From Streptomyces cavernae (GTDB lineage Bacteria > Actinomycetota > Actinomycetes > Streptomycetales > Streptomycetaceae): 64,000 bases of DNA. The first letter of the stretch is position 1. Each line of letters starts with the position of its first letter. A program made the position numbers and the translations under genes. The stretch is from NCBI RefSeq assembly GCF_004023625.1, contig NZ_RPDJ01000001.1, forward strand, positions 186,001 to 250,000, written 5' to 3'. The notes beneath the pieces are model-generated. The model was not told the DNA's origin. It saw only the letters and a program-made list of their open reading frames with translations, and made no database searches. Positions 52,684-60,562 of this stretch are shown one piece after another.

Positions 52684-53807
52684 CGTCCGATCCCCTTCTC
52701 GGTCGTTGGCGCGGGGCCGGCGGCCCCGTCGGTGTCCGGCGACGCCTTCCGGCGGCGCAGCAGAGCGGGCAGCGCGATCCGTCCGCCCGTGAGGACCAAC
52801 GCGACGATGAGGACCGAGCCGGTGAACAGGCTCGCCGCCCACGGCGCGCTGGTGGCGAGCCCGAGCCCGGTGATTCCCGTGCCGAGCAGCAGCACCGCGA
52901 GCACCGTGCCCCAGGCGTTGAAACGGCCCGCCCGCAACTGGGTCGCCCCGACGAAAGCCGCCGCGTAGGCGGACAGCAGGTAGGGGGTGCCCGCGGTCGG
53001 CGATCCGGAACCCACCGAGGAGGCGAAGACGATCCCGGCGAACCCGGACAGCAACGCGGAGGCCACCAGGGTCAAGAAGCGCAGCCGGTCGGTGCGTACG
53101 CCCTGCAGACGGGCCGCGTCCGCGTTGAAGCCGGTCGCGTACAACCGGCGCCCGGTGGCGGTGTGTTCCAGCAGGAACCAGATGGCCACCGCGGCCAGGA
53201 GCAGATACAGCACCGGCAGGGTGATGCCGCCCGCGTCGAGCTGTGCGATGCTCGCGAACGGCTTGGCCAGCAGCTTCACACCCGTGATGGAGCTGTCGTT
53301 GGTGACCATGGTGATCAGGGACTGGATCAGCGCCCCGGTGGCCAGGGTCGCGATGAAGGAGTCGACCCGCAGCAGTACGACCACCACTCCGTTGACGACA
53401 CCGATCAGCAGCGCGGCCGTCATCGCGAGGGCGATCGCGGCGCCGGGGCCGAGACCGGCGGTGACCAGGAACCAGGCGGTCAGCACGCTGGTGAGCGACA
53501 TGGTGTAGGCGACCGAGAGATCGAAGACCCGTGCGGCCAGTGGCGGTACGACGCTCAGCGCGACCAGTCCGGCCACCGCGTTGCCGTTCAGTACCTGCTT
53601 GACGGTCGTGACGGTCGGGAACGTCTCCGGCGCCCACACGGAGAAGAGCACGACGATGAGCAGCCACACATAGACGGCGCCGATGTTCCTGAACGACAGG
53701 GCGGCCACCGCCCGCCGGACCCGCGTCGTCCTCGCGACGGGCCCGGCGGGCCCCTCCGGTGTACTGGCCGGCCGGTGCCGCGCGGCCTGGGTCGGGGTGG
53801 ACGTCAT
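52680..53807 (-). CDS. Sugar-type ABC transporter permease (RbsC family)
   Basis: A 375-aa protein with about ten hydrophobic segments and the branched-chain/sugar permease core. LLIGVVNGVVVVLLRVDSFI followed by ATLATGALIQSL is the conserved BPD_transp_2 region, and GRRLYATGFNADAARLQGV the cytoplasmic loop. The first 40 residues are charged and cytoplasmic. ATG 53807 starts one base after the ATPase stop. The importer also includes the ATPase at 53809 and the binding protein at 55528. Confidence 0.9.
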   Translation of the reverse strand: MTSTPTQAARHRPASTPEGPAGPVARTTRVRRAVAALSFRNIGAVYVWLLIVVLFSVWAPETFPTVTTVKQVLNGNAVAGLVALSVVPPLAARVFDLSVAYTMSLTSVLTAWFLVTAGLGPGAAIALAMTAALLIGVVNGVVVVLLRVDSFIATLATGALIQSLITMVTNDSSITGVKLLAKPFASIAQLDAGGITLPVLYLLLAAVAIWFLLEHTATGRRLYATGFNADAARLQGVRTDRLRFLTLVASALLSGFAGIVFASSVGSGSPTAGTPYLLSAYAAAFVGATQLRAGRFNAWGTVLAVLLLGTGITGLGLATSAPWAASLFTGSVLIVALVLTGGRIALPALLRRRKASPDTDGAAGPAPTTEKGIGR

Positions 53808-53808
53808 C

Positions 53809-55443
53809 TCATTCGGTTCCTTCCATGGCGTGGACGAGCGCTGACTCGGTGATGTCCCGGCCCTTGATCTCCCGTGCGATCCGGCCGTCCCGCACCACCA
53901 GGACCCGGGTGCACAGGGCGAGCAGGTCCTGGGTGTCCGACGAGGAGACGAGGACGCCCATGCCCTCCTCGGACTGACGCGCTATCAGGTCGTACAACTG
54001 CAGCCGGGTGGCGATGTCGACGCCGGCCGTGGGTTCGCACAGCACCAGCACCGGCGGCCGCCGGGCCAGGCAGCGGGCCATCACGACCTTCTGCTGGTTG
54101 CCGCCGCTGAGCGTGGTGATCCGGGCGCCGGCCGGCTGACGACCGGCCGTGCGCACCCCGACCCGCTCGATCCACTCCTCGGCCAGCGCGGACTCGCGCC
54201 GCCGGTGCAGCCGGCCGCCCAGGGCGCGGAGCCGGTCGAGGAGAGGCAGGGTGAGGTTCTCCCCGACGGAGAAGTCGCCGATCACGCCCTCACTCGCCCG
54301 GTCCGCGGGGACCAGGGGGAGCCCCAGCCGGGCGGCGTCGCGTGCGTCGGTCCACCGCGCGGAGCGCTCCGGCAGCCGCAGTGTGCCGCGTACCGGGCCG
54401 CGGTGGGCGCCGCACACCGCGTACGGCACGATCTCGTGGCCGGAGCCGACCAGGCCGGTGATGCCGAGCCGCTCGCCCGGGGCGAGGTCGAAGCCGACGC
54501 CGCGCAGCGGGCCGGCCCGCAGGTCGCGGACCTCCAGTACGGGGGCGGCGGTGCTCACGGCGGCCCGTGGGCGGTGGCCGGTGCCCCCGGCCGTCCCCGG
54601 ATGTCTCCCCTCGCCCCTCTCCACCTCCTCGCCGGCCATCAGCTCCGCCAGCGAGCGCGGTGTCAGGGCGGCCACCGGGCGGGTGGCGATCCGGCGCCCG
54701 CCGCGGATGACGGTGACCCGGTCGGCGAGAGCGAAGATCTCGTCCATCCGGTGCGAGACGTACAGGACACTGGCACCGGCGTCGCGGACCTCCCGCACGA
54801 TGTCGAAGAGCCGGGCCACCTCACCGGGCGGCAGGACCGCGGTGGGCTCGTCGAGCACCAGGACACCGCGCCGGCCCTCCCAGCCCTGCAGCGCGGCGGC
54901 GATGGCCACCACCGCGCGCTGGACGGGCGAGGCCAGGGACAGCGGCCGGCGCACGTCGATGCCGAGGCCGAACCGCTCCACCAGTGCCGCCGTGCGCCGC
55001 TCCATCTCCGGCCAGCGGATGTTGCCGAAGGCCGTACGGGCGAAGCCGCGGCTGAGCGCGAGATTGTCCGTGGCGCTCAACTCGCCCACCAGCCCCAGCT
55101 CCTGGTGCACGAAACGCAGCCGGTCGTGCCGGGAGGCCGTGACATGGTGGAGGTCGAACCGCTCACCGTCCAGTTCGGCTAGCGCGCCCGGCTCGGCGTC
55201 GTGGTACCCGGCGAGGATCTTGATCAGGGTGGACTTGCCCGACCCGTTGGGGCCGATCAGCGCGTGGATCTCGCCGTGGGCGATCTCCAGGTCCACGTCC
55301 TTGAGCGCCTGGGTTCCGCCGAACCTCTTCGACAGCCCGGTCACCCGCAGCACGGGCCGGTCCGACGCGTCCGTGGCGTCGTCCGCCGCGCCCCCGGAGG
55401 GGCGCGCCCACGCCGACGTGTCAGCGTTCACCGCTTCCTCCAT
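53809..55443 (-). CDS. Sugar-type ABC transporter ATPase (RbsA/MglA family)
   Basis: A 544-aa tandem ABC protein. Domain 1 has Walker A GPNGSGKST and Walker B VLVLDEPTAVL, but its signature region reads LASPVQRAVVAIA instead of LSxGxxQ. Domain 2 has the degenerate Walker A GLVGSGHE typical of RbsA second halves, signature LSGGNQQKVVMA and Walker B VLVLCEPTAGVD. A Gly/Arg-rich linker joins them. ATG 55443 and GTG 55431 are both possible; GGAGGA precedes the GTG. Likely cotranscribed with permease and dehydrogenase. Confidence 0.9.
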   Translation of the reverse strand: MEEAVNADTSAWARPSGGAADDATDASDRPVLRVTGLSKRFGGTQALKDVDLEIAHGEIHALIGPNGSGKSTLIKILAGYHDAEPGALAELDGERFDLHHVTASRHDRLRFVHQELGLVGELSATDNLALSRGFARTAFGNIRWPEMERRTAALVERFGLGIDVRRPLSLASPVQRAVVAIAAALQGWEGRRGVLVLDEPTAVLPPGEVARLFDIVREVRDAGASVLYVSHRMDEIFALADRVTVIRGGRRIATRPVAALTPRSLAELMAGEEVERGEGRHPGTAGGTGHRPRAAVSTAAPVLEVRDLRAGPLRGVGFDLAPGERLGITGLVGSGHEIVPYAVCGAHRGPVRGTLRLPERSARWTDARDAARLGLPLVPADRASEGVIGDFSVGENLTLPLLDRLRALGGRLHRRRESALAEEWIERVGVRTAGRQPAGARITTLSGGNQQKVVMARCLARRPPVLVLCEPTAGVDIATRLQLYDLIARQSEEGMGVLVSSSDTQDLLALCTRVLVVRDGRIAREIKGRDITESALVHAMEGTE

Positions 55444-55527
55444 CCCTTCCCTGGCAGTCCCTTCCGCGGCGGGGGCGGCGTCGGCGGGCCGCCGCCGGCG
55501 TGGTGCCGGCGGCGGCCCCGAGCCGGT

Positions 55528-56670
55528 TCAGCTCAGCCCCCACAGCGCCTTGAACTGCGCCTGGTAGTCCTCGACGATCGGGAAGTCGCCGTCCACGGAC
55601 GGCAGGTTGTCCCTGGTGACCAGCATGTTGGGCAGCACTGCCTCCTGGTCCACCGCCATCGACTGGCCGGTGAAGTGGCGGGCCAGCGCGTCGGCCTGGA
55701 TCCACGCGAGCTCGTGGGAGTTCAGCGACATCGCACCCTCGGTGAGGCCGCTCGCTATGTACTGGTAGTTCTGCGCGTCACCGACGTTGACGAGGATGTG
55801 CTTGCCGTTGATGCCGGCGGTCTTCAGCGCGGCCGGGACGCCCACGTTCAGCAGCCCGAGGGAGAAGACGACATGGGTCACCTTCGGATGTGACCTCAGG
55901 TAGGACACCACGCGGTCGGGCATGTCCTTGCCGACGGCGGTGATCGGCACGTCGACGGTGTCCAGCGGACAGCCGTCGCACCATTCCTTGTACTTGTCCG
56001 CGAAGGTGTCCTTGACGGGCTTCAGGATCGTGTACGCCGGCAGATCGAAGTACACGGTGTCGGCCTTCCCGATGGCGTCCGACACCAGCCACGAGGCGAT
56101 CATCTCGCCCTGGATGCCCACGTCCTTCGGCCCGTTCTTCAGCAGGTCGATGCCGTCGCCCACCACATCGTCGGCGTTGGACTGGATGACGGGGATGTCC
56201 GCCGCTTTCAGCTTGGCCAACTGCTTGGCGTACACGGCGCGCGGGAACCCGGAGGCGATGACGGCGTCCGGCTGGTCGCGCACGGCCTGCTCGTAGGCGG
56301 CCTGGACGGACTCCGGAGTGCCCTGGGTGGGGATCTGCTTCACCTTCCAGCCCAGTTCCTTCGCGGCCTCGGTGAAGAAGTCGGCGAGGTCCTTGCAGGA
56401 CTGGACGCCGCAGAGAATGAAGTCGATCTCCTTGCCCCGGGGGATCTTCTTGCCCACCGGCTTGTCGACGGGGATCCGGTCGGGGCGCTTGGAGAACTTC
56501 TCCAGTGCCGCCCGGGCCGCGGCCAGGCCGGGGGAGTCTTTCGCCGCCGCCCGGTCGGCGTCGGCGGCCGGAGTGGATTCGGACCCGCACGCCGCCAGGG
56601 CGAGCAGGGCACTGACGGAGACGATCGCGGTGAGGGCGCGGGGGGCCGCGCGACCGGGTGTGGAACTCAT
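55528..56670 (-). CDS. Sugar-type ABC substrate-binding lipoprotein
   Basis: A 380-aa periplasmic-binding protein of the ribose type with lipobox LALAAC (Cys28). The mature domain starts EIDFILCGVQSCKDLADFF, with two Cys four residues apart, and later IASGFPRAVYAKQL and DTVDVPITAVGKDMP. A further pair, WCDGC, near the middle may form a disulfide. The ligand is unknown; close to Rieske oxygenases, it may be an aromatic or cyclic alcohol rather than a sugar. First gene of the minus-strand importer operon, divergent from the Rieske operon. Confidence 0.88.
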   Translation of the reverse strand: MSSTPGRAAPRALTAIVSVSALLALAACGSESTPAADADRAAAKDSPGLAAARAALEKFSKRPDRIPVDKPVGKKIPRGKEIDFILCGVQSCKDLADFFTEAAKELGWKVKQIPTQGTPESVQAAYEQAVRDQPDAVIASGFPRAVYAKQLAKLKAADIPVIQSNADDVVGDGIDLLKNGPKDVGIQGEMIASWLVSDAIGKADTVYFDLPAYTILKPVKDTFADKYKEWCDGCPLDTVDVPITAVGKDMPDRVVSYLRSHPKVTHVVFSLGLLNVGVPAALKTAGINGKHILVNVGDAQNYQYIASGLTEGAMSLNSHELAWIQADALARHFTGQSMAVDQEAVLPNMLVTRDNLPSVDGDFPIVEDYQAQFKALWGLS

Positions 56671-56905
56671 CGTTGAGTACTCCCGTGGTGTGGTGCCTGT
56701 GCTGCCGCGGCCGCGCGTCGCTCCCGCGTCCGCGGCGGTCGGCCGAAGTCCAGGCGGATCCTGTGCCGCCCGGGCCGGGACGGCACGACTGAGATCGACA
56801 GGGCTGCGTCAAATCGCCGGCGTGGGGTACGGCGCGGGCCCCTCGGGTGACCGAGCGGCGCTGTGGCCGGGGCGGACAGACTCCGCACCAGAGCCGAGAA
56901 ACTTA

Positions 56906-56923
56906 TGAGGCACTACAGCCTCA
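56906..56923. promoter_or_regulatory. Inverted repeat between the ABC and Rieske operons
   Basis: TGAGGC (56906-56911) and GCCTCA (56918-56923) are separated by ACTACA. It lies 236 bases upstream of the binding-protein gene and 183 bases upstream of the Rieske gene, in a 435-bp divergent intergenic region without other coding signals. It is a candidate operator. Confidence 0.4.
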
Positions 56924-57048
56924 AGTGGGTGGGAGTGTGACACGCCCAGACAGGCTTGGCGAGGGGTATGGCAGAGGAAATTCAGGGCCGACCGCCTCGG
57001 TTTCTTCGGAAACGTCGGGGTCTCGCCGTCCGATGGTCGTCGTGAGTG

Positions 57049-57078
57049 TTGCTCCCGGCTGGGAGCGATAACTACACT
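57049..57078 (+). promoter_or_regulatory. Promoter of the Rieske operon with an internal operator
   Basis: TTGCTC (57049-57054) and TACACT (57073-57078) are spaced by 18 bases, a good primary-sigma-type pair. GCTCCC (57051-57056) and GGGAGC (57061-57066) form an inverted repeat overlapping the -35 box and spacer, well placed for a repressor. The predicted transcript starts about 57085, some 20 bases before the ATG. Confidence 0.55.
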
Positions 57079-57105
57079 CACTCTAAAGTTTCTATTGGAG
57101 GAGGG

Positions 57106-58515
57106 ATGATGGCCGATCCGTCGGAGTCAGGCACGGCGCGGTGTCCGGGGCCCAGCGTCCAGGACTACCTCGACCGGGACAGCCGGCCGGTTCCCGCCGC
57201 GCTGAGGTACGACCACAACGACCACCTCGGCAGCGAGGACGTCGACATCGCCCGCTTCGTCTCCCGGGAATGGGCCGAGCGTGAGATGCGCCAGGTGTGG
57301 CGTCGCGTATGGCAGTTCGCCTGCCTGGAGAGCGAGATACCCGAGGTCGGCGACCACGAGATCTACGAGATCGGCGACGACTCACTGATCATCGTGCGCA
57401 CCGCGCCCGACGAGATCCGCGCATTCGTCAACGCCTGTCTGCACCGGGGCCGCAAGCTGCGCACCGGCGGCGGCAACGTCGCCGAGTTCCGCTGCCCCTT
57501 CCACGGCTTCGCCTGGAACCTCGACGGGACGATGCAGACCCCGCCCTGTGCCTGGGACTTCCCCCATGTCACCCCGGAGAAGTTCGCGCTGCCCGAGGCG
57601 AAGGTGGCGACCTGGCGGGGCTTCGTGTTCATCAACATGGACCCGTACGCCGAGTCCTTCGACAGCTACCGCGGCACCTTCGACGACTACTACATCTGGC
57701 CGCTGGAGAACCGCTACAAGTCGCTGCACATCGCCAAGGTGCTGCCGTGCAACTGGAAGGTCGCGCAGGACGCGTTCATCGAGTCCTTCCATGTGATCGC
57801 CACGCACCCGCAGATGCTGCCCTGGCTCGCCGACGCCAACTCCCAGTACGACGTCACCGCAGGCCAGCCCAACTGGAACCGGATGATCAACATCCAGGGA
57901 GCGCCCAGTCCCCATGTGGCGGACTCGGTCACCGAGGAGGACGTCCTGGAGACGTTCTACTACTCGCGCTCCTTCTACGCGGCCACGCAGGGCCGCGACC
58001 TCGCCCTGCCCGACGGCGGCGAGCTCCCCGCGATCCCGCCCGGCGGCACCGCCCGCCAGGTCCTCGCGGACCGGATGCGCGAGCAACTCGCGAACAGCTC
58101 GGACCAGGACTTCTCGGCCACCTCCGACAGCGAGCTGCTGGACGCCATCAACTACCTGCTGTTCCCCAACTTCAACCCCTGGGGCGGCGCGAAGTCCAAC
58201 ATCATCTACCGGTTCCGGCCCAACGGCCTCGACCCGGACTCCTGCATCGCCGAGATCCTCTTCATGTCGTCCCCGCCCAAGTCCGGCGGGACACCGCCCC
58301 CGGCGAAGATCCGCTGGGTCCCCGACGACCTGCTCTTCGCGGACATCCCCGAACTCGGCCTGCTGGGACCGGTCTTCGACCAGGACTGCGAGAACCTGCC
58401 GCACGTCCAGCAGGGCCTGAAGACCATGCGCAAGCCCGGCATCACCCTGTCCAACTACCAGGAGAGCCGGATCCGGCACTTCAACCACACCCTCGACCAG
58501 TGGATGAACAAGTGA
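57106..58515 (+). CDS. Rieske non-heme iron oxygenase, alpha subunit
   Basis: A 469-aa protein. The Rieske cluster ligands are Cys111-x-His113 (CLHRG) and Cys130-x2-His133 (CPFHGFAW). The mononuclear iron site is around AQDAFIESFHVIATHP, with His229 and His234 and bridging Asp222; the third ligand Asp is probably in FDQDCENLPHVQQGL. The family mono- or dioxygenates aromatics, terpenoids or steroids. No beta-subunit gene is adjacent. GGAGGAG precedes two consecutive ATG codons (57106, 57109). First gene of an operon with ferredoxin, a small unknown and an MDR reductase. Confidence 0.92.
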   Translation: MMADPSESGTARCPGPSVQDYLDRDSRPVPAALRYDHNDHLGSEDVDIARFVSREWAEREMRQVWRRVWQFACLESEIPEVGDHEIYEIGDDSLIIVRTAPDEIRAFVNACLHRGRKLRTGGGNVAEFRCPFHGFAWNLDGTMQTPPCAWDFPHVTPEKFALPEAKVATWRGFVFINMDPYAESFDSYRGTFDDYYIWPLENRYKSLHIAKVLPCNWKVAQDAFIESFHVIATHPQMLPWLADANSQYDVTAGQPNWNRMINIQGAPSPHVADSVTEEDVLETFYYSRSFYAATQGRDLALPDGGELPAIPPGGTARQVLADRMREQLANSSDQDFSATSDSELLDAINYLLFPNFNPWGGAKSNIIYRFRPNGLDPDSCIAEILFMSSPPKSGGTPPPAKIRWVPDDLLFADIPELGLLGPVFDQDCENLPHVQQGLKTMRKPGITLSNYQESRIRHFNHTLDQWMNK

Positions 58516-58838
58516 CCCACCGCGTGGCGGTCAGGCCCTCCGGCGTCGAACTCGACGTGCTCGACGGCGAGGACCTGTTCAGCGCCGCCCAGCGGCTCGG
58601 CTACCGCTGGCCCACCGTCTGCGGCGGCAAGGGCACCTGCCGCACCTGCTTCGTGGAGGTCGACGAGGGTGCCGAGAACTGTTCCCCCGTGGGCCCGCTG
58701 GAGCGTGAGGGCATCGAGTCCCTGCGCAAACCGGTGGACGGCCTGACCCGGCTCGCCTGCCGGCTCCGGGTCGAGGGCCCGGTCACCGTGACCAAGCGCG
58801 GCGTACGCCGCCGCATCCCTGAGCAAGTGCAGGAGTGA
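58512..58838 (+). CDS. 2Fe-2S ferredoxin
   Basis: A 108-aa plant-type ferredoxin with Cys37, Cys43, Cys46 (CGGKGTCRTC) and Cys83 (RLACRL). It starts at GTG 58512, overlapping the oxygenase stop (GTGA), so the two are translationally coupled. It probably donates electrons to the Rieske oxygenase. No dedicated ferredoxin reductase is in this operon; the VanB-type protein at 43551 carries its own cluster. Confidence 0.9.
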   Translation: MTHRVAVRPSGVELDVLDGEDLFSAAQRLGYRWPTVCGGKGTCRTCFVEVDEGAENCSPVGPLEREGIESLRKPVDGLTRLACRLRVEGPVTVTKRGVRRRIPEQVQE

Positions 58839-58843
58839 GCCCC

Positions 58844-59062
58844 ATGCCCAAACAAGTCACCCACCCGCTCACCGGGCATGTCTACCGGCTGACCGAGGAC
58901 GGCCTGGTCGAGGTGACCGACCCGAAGACCGGGGCACAGGGCATCTTCGACTTCCAGGCTCGCTGGCAGTCCGGCGAACTGCGCCACGCCGACCTGCAGA
59001 TGGCCGGCTGGGTGGGCCGCCTGGCCCAGCGCCGCACCACCCCGCCGCCGGCCGGAGAGTGA
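58844..59062 (+). CDS. Small conserved-looking protein of unknown function in the Rieske operon
   Basis: A 72-aa protein: MPKQVTHPLTGHVYRLTEDG, then VTDPKTGAQGIFDFQARWQS and LQMAGWVGRLAQRR. It has no Cys, signal peptide or membrane segment. GGAG lies about eight bases before ATG 58844, and its stop overlaps the next gene's GTG, so it is clearly part of the operon. The layout suggests an accessory or regulatory subunit of the oxygenase. No family recognised. Confidence 0.75.
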   Translation: MPKQVTHPLTGHVYRLTEDGLVEVTDPKTGAQGIFDFQARWQSGELRHADLQMAGWVGRLAQRRTTPPPAGE

Positions 59063-60111
59063 GGGTCGTGACACCCCGCACCACCCGCGCCGTCTGCCTG
59101 GTACGCCGCCCCCACGGGGAACCGTCCCCGGACGACTTCGCCGTCGAGGAGCGGCCCCTCGCGCCCCTCGGCGAGGGGCAACTCCTCGTGCGCAACCTCT
59201 ACATGAGCGTCGACCCGTCCATGCGTGGACGGCTGGAGCGCACCGAGAAGCACTACACCCACAACTTCACCCCCGGCTCCCCGCTCGACGGCCGGGCACT
59301 CGCCGTCGTGGAGGAGAGCCGCTGCACCTCCGTGCCGCCCGGCACCTTCGTACGCCACCAGCTCGGCTGGCGCGACCGGGCCGTCCTGGACGCCGCGGAC
59401 ACCGACGGCGCGGGCCGCATAGACCCGCAACTCGCCCCGCTTCCCACATGGTTGGGGCTCCTCGGACAGACCGGGTTCACCGCCTACGTGGGCCTCACCC
59501 GGATCGCGGAACTGCGCCCGGGCGACACCGTCCTGGTGTCCGCGGCGGCGGGCGCGGTGGGTACCGCCGCCGGGCAGTTCGCCCGGTTGCTGGGCGCCCG
59601 GCGCGTCATCGGAACCGCCGGCGGACCGGACAAGTGCGCCCTGCTGGTGAAGGAGTTCGGCTACGACGCCGCCGCGGACTACCGGGCCGAACCCGTCCGC
59701 GAGGCACTGGCCCGACTGGCACCCGACGGCCTCGACGTCTACTTCGACAACGTCGGCGGCCGCCAACTCGCCGCGGCCCTCCACGCGTTGCGCCCGAACG
59801 GCCGCGTCGCCCTGTGCGGCATGATGTCCCAGTTCGGCGACGACCGGCACTCCGCCGACATCAACCAGTTGATCCAGGCGGTCCTCAAACGGCTCACCCT
59901 GCGCGGCTTCATCGTCCGCGACCACGACGACCTGCGCCCGGAGTTCGAACGCCGGGTCTCCGGCTGGCTCCGCTCCGGCGAGGTGACCGCGCGCGAGACG
60001 GTGGTGGACGGCCTGGAGAACGCCCCGGGGGCGCTGCTGTCCCTGCTGGCCGGCGGGAACGTCGGCAAGATGCTGGTGAGGCTGGACGGTCCCGCCCCGG
60101 CCGGGGGCTGA
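59059..60111 (+). CDS. MDR-superfamily NADP-dependent oxidoreductase (alkenal/prostaglandin reductase-like)
   Basis: A 350-aa zinc-independent MDR. Motifs are MSVDPSMRGRLER, GQTGFTAYVGL, AAAGAVGTAAGQFARLLGA, and YFDNVGGRQL. It resembles leukotriene B4 dehydrogenase/curcumin reductase enzymes that reduce alpha,beta-unsaturated ketones or aldehydes. GTG 59059 overlaps the previous stop; GTG 59068 is an alternative. Last gene of the Rieske operon, ended by a 26-bp perfect hairpin. Confidence 0.88.
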   Translation: MRVVTPRTTRAVCLVRRPHGEPSPDDFAVEERPLAPLGEGQLLVRNLYMSVDPSMRGRLERTEKHYTHNFTPGSPLDGRALAVVEESRCTSVPPGTFVRHQLGWRDRAVLDAADTDGAGRIDPQLAPLPTWLGLLGQTGFTAYVGLTRIAELRPGDTVLVSAAAGAVGTAAGQFARLLGARRVIGTAGGPDKCALLVKEFGYDAAADYRAEPVREALARLAPDGLDVYFDNVGGRQLAAALHALRPNGRVALCGMMSQFGDDRHSADINQLIQAVLKRLTLRGFIVRDHDDLRPEFERRVSGWLRSGEVTARETVVDGLENAPGALLSLLAGGNVGKMLVRLDGPAPAGG

Positions 60112-60165
60112 GAGCTGCGGACAAAGGGGGAGCCCGGCTCGGGCTCCCCCTTTGTCCGCAGCTCT
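60111..60165. terminator. 26-bp perfect hairpin, bidirectional terminator
   Basis: The left arm, 60111-60136, begins AGAGCTGCGGACAAAGGGGG; the right arm, 60140-60165, is its exact complement; the loop is GCT. The stem includes the last base of the MDR stop codon and ends five bases before the stop of the convergent ABM-domain gene. The CCCCCTTTG strand offers a short U-rich stretch for the plus direction. Confidence 0.85.
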
Positions 60166-60170
60166 GCGTC

Positions 60171-60485
60171 TCAGCGCATGTCGCGGGACTCGGCCACGGT
60201 GTGCGCCTGAAGGCTGACTCCCACCCGGACGAGCCCGGACACCGCGCCGCGGAACTCCTTGATGTGCGCCGTGGTGAAGTGCTCGTCCAGCGCCCGCTGC
60301 GAAGCCCACCGCTCGTACACGCGGATGCGACCCGCGTCGGCGGGGTCCGCGGTCATCGCGTAGTCCAGGCAGCCCGGCTCCGCCTCGCGGGTGCGGCGGC
60401 CCAGTTCGATGAGATAGCCCAGCATCGTGTCGCGGTCCACGGGCTCGTAGTCCATCCAGCCCGAGACGATGATCTGGCCGGCCAC
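60171..60485 (-). CDS. Antibiotic biosynthesis monooxygenase (ABM)-domain protein
   Basis: A 104-aa ferredoxin-like-fold protein: AGQIIVSGWMDYEP, REAEPGCLDYAMTADPAD, RIRVYERWASQRALDEHFTT. These are the typical strand and helix patterns of ABM-domain dimers, which include quinol monooxygenases and non-catalytic members. GTG 60485 has AAGGGA seven bases upstream. It lies just downstream of the PEP-swivel gene on the same strand and probably belongs to that operon. Confidence 0.85.
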   Translation of the reverse strand: MAGQIIVSGWMDYEPVDRDTMLGYLIELGRRTREAEPGCLDYAMTADPADAGRIRVYERWASQRALDEHFTTAHIKEFRGAVSGLVRVGVSLQAHTVAESRDMR

Positions 60486-60562
60486 GGTGGTTCCCTTCCG
60501 TTGGATGCTCAAGCCGACGGGCCCGCCGCCCCTGTCAGGGTGAGCGGCGGGCCCGCGGCGGT

